Shown: positions 60,547 through 64,000 of the stretch, piece after piece | Layout: every line of letters begins with the position of its first letter | Numbering within the stretch: the stretch's first letter is position 1 | NCBI GenBank assembly: GCA_022577435.1 | Contig: JAKOON010000005.1 | Location: forward strand, 11,125,224 to 11,189,223 | DNA: 64,000 bases | Direction: 5' to 3' | DNA from: Embiotoca jacksoni | Taxonomy: Eukaryota; Chordata; Actinopteri; Embiotocidae | The notes under the pieces: model-generated | Told to the model about the DNA's origin: nothing | Databases searched by the model: none | The model's input: only the letters and a program-made list of their open reading frames with translations | Translations under genes and position numbers: made by a program

Positions 60547-61282
60547 TACGACCTCTGCAGAATAATTGTGCATATGAGCTCATTAATTTAAACACACAGG
60601 CAGGCACACACAACAGGGCACACAAAGTGTGAGGAGCCTCAAGTCTCTGGGTTAAAGTTTGGCAACAAATGTAAAACATAATATGGACAAATATTTGATT
60701 TTGTATGCTAAAGCCCACGAGTTAGTGATTAATTGTGGCAGAAGTTGAATCGAAGAAAGTTACACCAATGTCTCTCATTAGTTTGACTCCCTTTATAATC
60801 CATGTGTAGAAAAAAACATTGTTTTTTTGAGGTGAGACCTCAAGGAAATGCTAAAAATTAAAACACAAGTAACTGTGATGTCTATATATAACTGCATTCA
60901 GAAAGTAATTATGTATAAATTGGCAGCAAATTTCTGCTGTCTTGTCTTACCACACTGGGTTGAAGCCTGTGCAACCAGGCTTCCTCTTCTCTTGACAGTA
61001 GCAAAAGAGTCTGTATCCCAAAGTACATGACTAATCCCGTATTGCAATATGGAAAGCTCCTTTAAATGTTTTGTGACACCGCATATTCAGATAAAATGTG
61101 TAAAGCACAAATTTTCCCACCCTGTTTTTTTCTTTATAGGCACACATTACCCAAACATCTACAGTGTTGTGTCTCAGTGATGTGCTGGCAAAAACAGGAG
61201 TCAGTTGATAGGATAAGAAAACAAAACGTAATACTTCTTCATGTCCTTGTCCTGACTGATGCCGCATTTCCCATGGGCGGTT

Positions 61283-61599
61283 TCACTGTGGGCCCCCCTC
61301 CTCCTCTAGTTCCTCTGGAGGTTCAGAGTCTTCTCTCTGAGACATGGGCCACTCTGGCTCCTCCACATCCTCCTCCGGATCCTCTCCTTCCACCAGCTCC
61401 TCTCTGCTGCCGGGCTCCTCTTCCTCCTCGTGAATTGCCAGAATAGGTTCAGGTACATTGTTTAAGTGGACAGACTCTGCTCCTTGGCCCTGTTTCTGAG
61501 CCTCCTCTGCGATCACCTTCTTCCACATTTCGTGGTTCTCCAGCAGGTGCTGAGTGATCTGGCAGAAGACTTTCCTCCTCTTCTTGGGAGCTGCTTTCT
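61283..61599 (-). CDS. pde3a: pde3a terminal coding exon
   Basis: After TTTCTTTCAG; encodes KAAPKKRRKVFCQITQHLL, a basic patch and conserved helix, then a divergent Glu-rich tail, with stop at 61285-61283. Confidence 0.93.
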
Positions 61600-62720
61600 C
61601 TGAAAGAAAAAAAAAAATTATAACATGATTAAAAACTCAACATATGAACTGAAAATGTACTTCTACATGAAGTTACTAATCTCCAAGTAAACACTGCCTC
61701 TAGCCTCTTAACACTGACTGGTCTATCTGTCAGACTGTGGTCAGACCTTTTGACAGCAACTGCACAAATACAGGAGAGCAGTTATTTGTTATTTTAGCTG
61801 ATAAAACTAAAATGATCAAATAATACCCTGTAGAGATGCAAAAAAAACAATGTTGGTTACTTATTGCTTTACATTAGCAACAAATATTGTAAGGCATTGT
61901 TGACTAATACGTTTTTGCCATCAATTTACCAGTATGTGCACTATATCAAGAAATCTCAGATTGCTCATCTATTGATCGTTTATATTTTGTTTGATATATA
62001 TATATTAAAGGTGTGTGGGATGAATATATCCAATAAATTATTAATACACTCCACAATATTAACAGCCTTTACCCCAGGCTGGTTTAGAGGTTTACTACAA
62101 ACAGCAGTTCCCTTTGGCTTTAAATTGAGTTGTCATTAACATTGTTTTTACACTGTGTTTCAGTGGTTTTGTAATGTTGAACTGCAGTGTTTTTAAACTA
62201 TGATATGATATCTGCTGTACTAAGAAGAGAACTAGAGCAGAAACCATTAATTATTATTGTTATTAACAAAACTGTAAATGTCCTGCAGTATATTTTATAA
62301 TCCTGCATATTCATTTTATATGGATTGGATTATATCCATATATAATCCAATCCATATAAAATGAAAAAAACAAATGGAAATAAACATTCTAAGTTACATG
62401 TGTGTATCAGTACTGTAGCTTTCTTTTAGACTCTACTGCTTACGTGATGCTTCTGAGCTAGTGGATGTGTCTTCCTCTGCAGTATCCTCCTCATCCTCCT
62501 CCTCCTCCTCCTCCTCCTCTTCATTGTCCACGATCTCTGGATCTTCCGCCCCTGGGTTTGGCTCCACCCATCGTCCAGGCATGAGGCTGGCCGAGTTGTA
62601 CGAGTTACACAGCGGTCCAACGATGTGTGTGATGAAGGATTCCTGGAGTTTGGCCAGTTGGGGTGCCGCTCGATCCATGAAGGGGCTGATAAGGAGGCCC
62701 TGGCTGGACTCTTCATCACC
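61283..62720 (-). CDS. pde3a: cGMP-inhibited phosphodiesterase 3A, C-terminal two exons (partial)
   Basis: Exons 62720-62444 and 61599-61283, joined in phase (TCA C / AG AAA), encode the last 198 residues. Seen: GDEESSQGLLISPFMDR, PQLAKLQESFITHIVGPLCNSY, SLMPGRWVE, an acidic tract, then RRKVFCQITQHLLENHEMWKKVI and a Glu-rich tail ending GGPQ and TGA. These match the C-terminus of PDE3A, a membrane-associated enzyme that hydrolyses cAMP and is inhibited by cGMP, acting in heart, platelets and oocytes. The HD metal-binding catalytic exons lie beyond the right edge of the window. The DRxAPQLAKLQESFI stretch is the final catalytic-domain helix region. PDE3B is the alternative, but position next to slco1c1 matches PDE3A in human. 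The gene lies tandem to slco1c1, same strand. Confidence 0.94.
62310..62365. repeat. pde3a: Perfect palindrome with 25-bp arms
   Basis: TTCATTTTATATGGATTGGA and TATA at left (62310-62334) is matched exactly by its reverse complement (62341-62365) across a 6-base loop, TCCATA. It lies upstream of the penultimate exon's donor, 79 bases into the last pde3a intron. It could fold as a hairpin in DNA or pre-mRNA. Confidence 0.95.
62444..62720 (-). CDS. pde3a: pde3a penultimate coding exon
   Basis: After TTATGCAG and before GTAAGC; 92 codons plus one base. It ends the catalytic domain and contains an acidic run of nine Glu then DEED, encoded by a CTC/CCT-type repeat on the + strand (about 62488-62520). 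The repeat length may vary between individuals. Confidence 0.93.
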
Positions 62721-64000
62721 CTGCATAAAGCATGAGACACTAGAATAAGATCATCACCAGCTGAATGAATCCCAAGATGTGACATGATTACAATTTCACT
62801 GCACATATTATTTCAAAAGTAATGAGCCAGAGTGAATGGGCAGGATTGATGCAAAGCCAATATGATGCTCTAGATTATTAGTTTTGCAACAAGGGAAAAT
62901 TCAGATTTGAAATAGTGTAAGAATTTGGAGTTGTCTGCATCAAACAGGCGAAACCAAAGAGCAGTAGTTTTGGCACTGTCAGCACTCAACAACATATAGC
63001 GGAACAGGTGCAACAAAACAGAGCGGCTTATAGGTGGACATAGACCAATAGCTCTCCTTACTGATAATTAAACAATTTTTACTCCCAGCTATAACTCTGG
63101 GTCCTAAAGACCAGGATGTGATAATAGTGTCAGAGGGCTTGCCGAGCACCATGCAACAAGACAACTGTTGTTGATTTCCAGAAGAATTTCCTTGAAAGAA
63201 GTGCCCTGTTTGAAACAAGTTTGTATCACAACCGATATCTTTAGTCACATGATGACAAATGTTTAACAAACATTTCAGCTGATCTTCTTTGCACTGACTA
63301 ATTAACTCAGCAGGCTAATCGAGATATAAAATGGAATCTTTTAACCGCAACTGTTTTCTCTATGTTTAACATATACTGTGTACTTATTTTGAGGGCTTAA
63401 GTGCGTTCACGTATTTATTTTTCACTAGGTACCAGCATACTGCTGTTGGACAGAAGCCATCAGTGTGATTATTATGTGAATGAAACAGTAGACACAAAAA
63501 CACGTTCAATTCTGGGTAAAATAATTAAAGCCGGTAGATATGTTGGCAGGTGATGCATTCAAAGGTTCGCTTTATTTCCATGAAGTGCAGAGCGTCAGTG
63601 CGTGGTTTAAGACAACACCACCTTGTCCAAATTCAAATACTACAATACTAACATGGTACGTAATTTGGAACACAACCACACTGTTTTATAGGGACCCTAC
63701 TATGAATTGGCAGTTTTTTCTAGGAAGTTACTTTATCAGTCTTGTAAAAAAAAAAAAAAAAAAAAAAAAAACTTTGAAAATCAAGGTACTAATGTAAAGC
63801 ACGGCGAAAGATTGGATCTCACGTGGATATGCAATTTGATGGAATTTCTGAATTTGATGGAATTTCTTGACAGCGAACATAAATAGGGGAAACAACAAGG
63901 GGAGGAGGAGCTCTTACATCCTGTTGTTACCATGACTACATCCTAAACAGACAGTGTATACAAGTTCATAGTTCGAAGAAGACTTGAGGTTTTCATTAAC
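62721..64000 (-). other. pde3a: pde3a intron up to window edge
   Basis: No further pde3a exon was found. The expected preceding exon would end in codons like FYEQ before GDEE; no such donor was seen in these 1.3 kb. A 26-base A run lies at 63746-63771. Confidence 0.6.

Noticed and set aside
61066..61446. 126-codon + strand frame with a Pro-rich end
   Set aside because: Its Pro-rich half is the complement of the Glu-rich pde3a tail.
62461..62748. + strand Ser-rich frame
   Set aside because: Complement of the pde3a acidic repeat; no independent support.
1..64000. CRISPR, phage, operon or toxin-antitoxin system
   Set aside because: The window is vertebrate nuclear DNA; repeats are simple-sequence or transposon-derived and no prokaryotic-type genes exist.

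Overview
This window is vertebrate nuclear DNA, almost certainly from a ray-finned (teleost) fish. The genes are split by GT-AG introns. Microsatellites are abundant, and interspersed repeats of fish type are present: an L1-like LINE fragment, a tRNA-derived SINE, a hAT-type MITE and a LINE-tail repeat. The four proteins recognised are vertebrate-specific families. The sequence is mostly AT-rich, intergenic or intronic. There is no operon, CRISPR array, phage or other prokaryotic system.

Layout: 1-4.2 kb has no recognisable gene. 4.2-6.2 kb is a dead LINE reverse-transcriptase fragment on the minus strand. 6.2-22.1 kb is non-coding and probably holds the 5' regulatory region and untranslated exons of gpr22. 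The gpr22 coding exon (orphan GPCR, + strand) is a single 438-codon open frame at 22136-23452. 23.8-32.8 kb has no recognisable gene. bcap29 (ER membrane cargo/quality-control protein, + strand) was rebuilt here as seven coding exons, 34015-35854, 236 aa, with a hAT-type MITE in its first intron.

slco1c1-like (organic anion / thyroid hormone transporter, - strand) was rebuilt as 14 coding exons, 51093 down to 37556, 690 aa, with continuous phase across every junction. Its probable promoter and non-coding first exon lie in a CpG-richer patch at 54.3-54.7 kb. The last two coding exons of pde3a (cGMP-inhibited cAMP phosphodiesterase, - strand) are at 62720-61283; the catalytic exons lie beyond the right edge.

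Gene order: pde3a then slco1c1, tandem on one strand, matches human 12p12. gpr22 then bcap29 on one strand matches human 7q22.3. The window therefore joins two gene pairs that sit on different human chromosomes, with bcap29 and slco1c1 tail to tail across about 1.2 kb. The genes do not form one pathway. I found no dus4l between gpr22 and bcap29 and no cog5 exons around gpr22, although both flank GPR22 in human. Exon coordinates come from reading splice signals by eye and from remembered family sequences, not from alignments.
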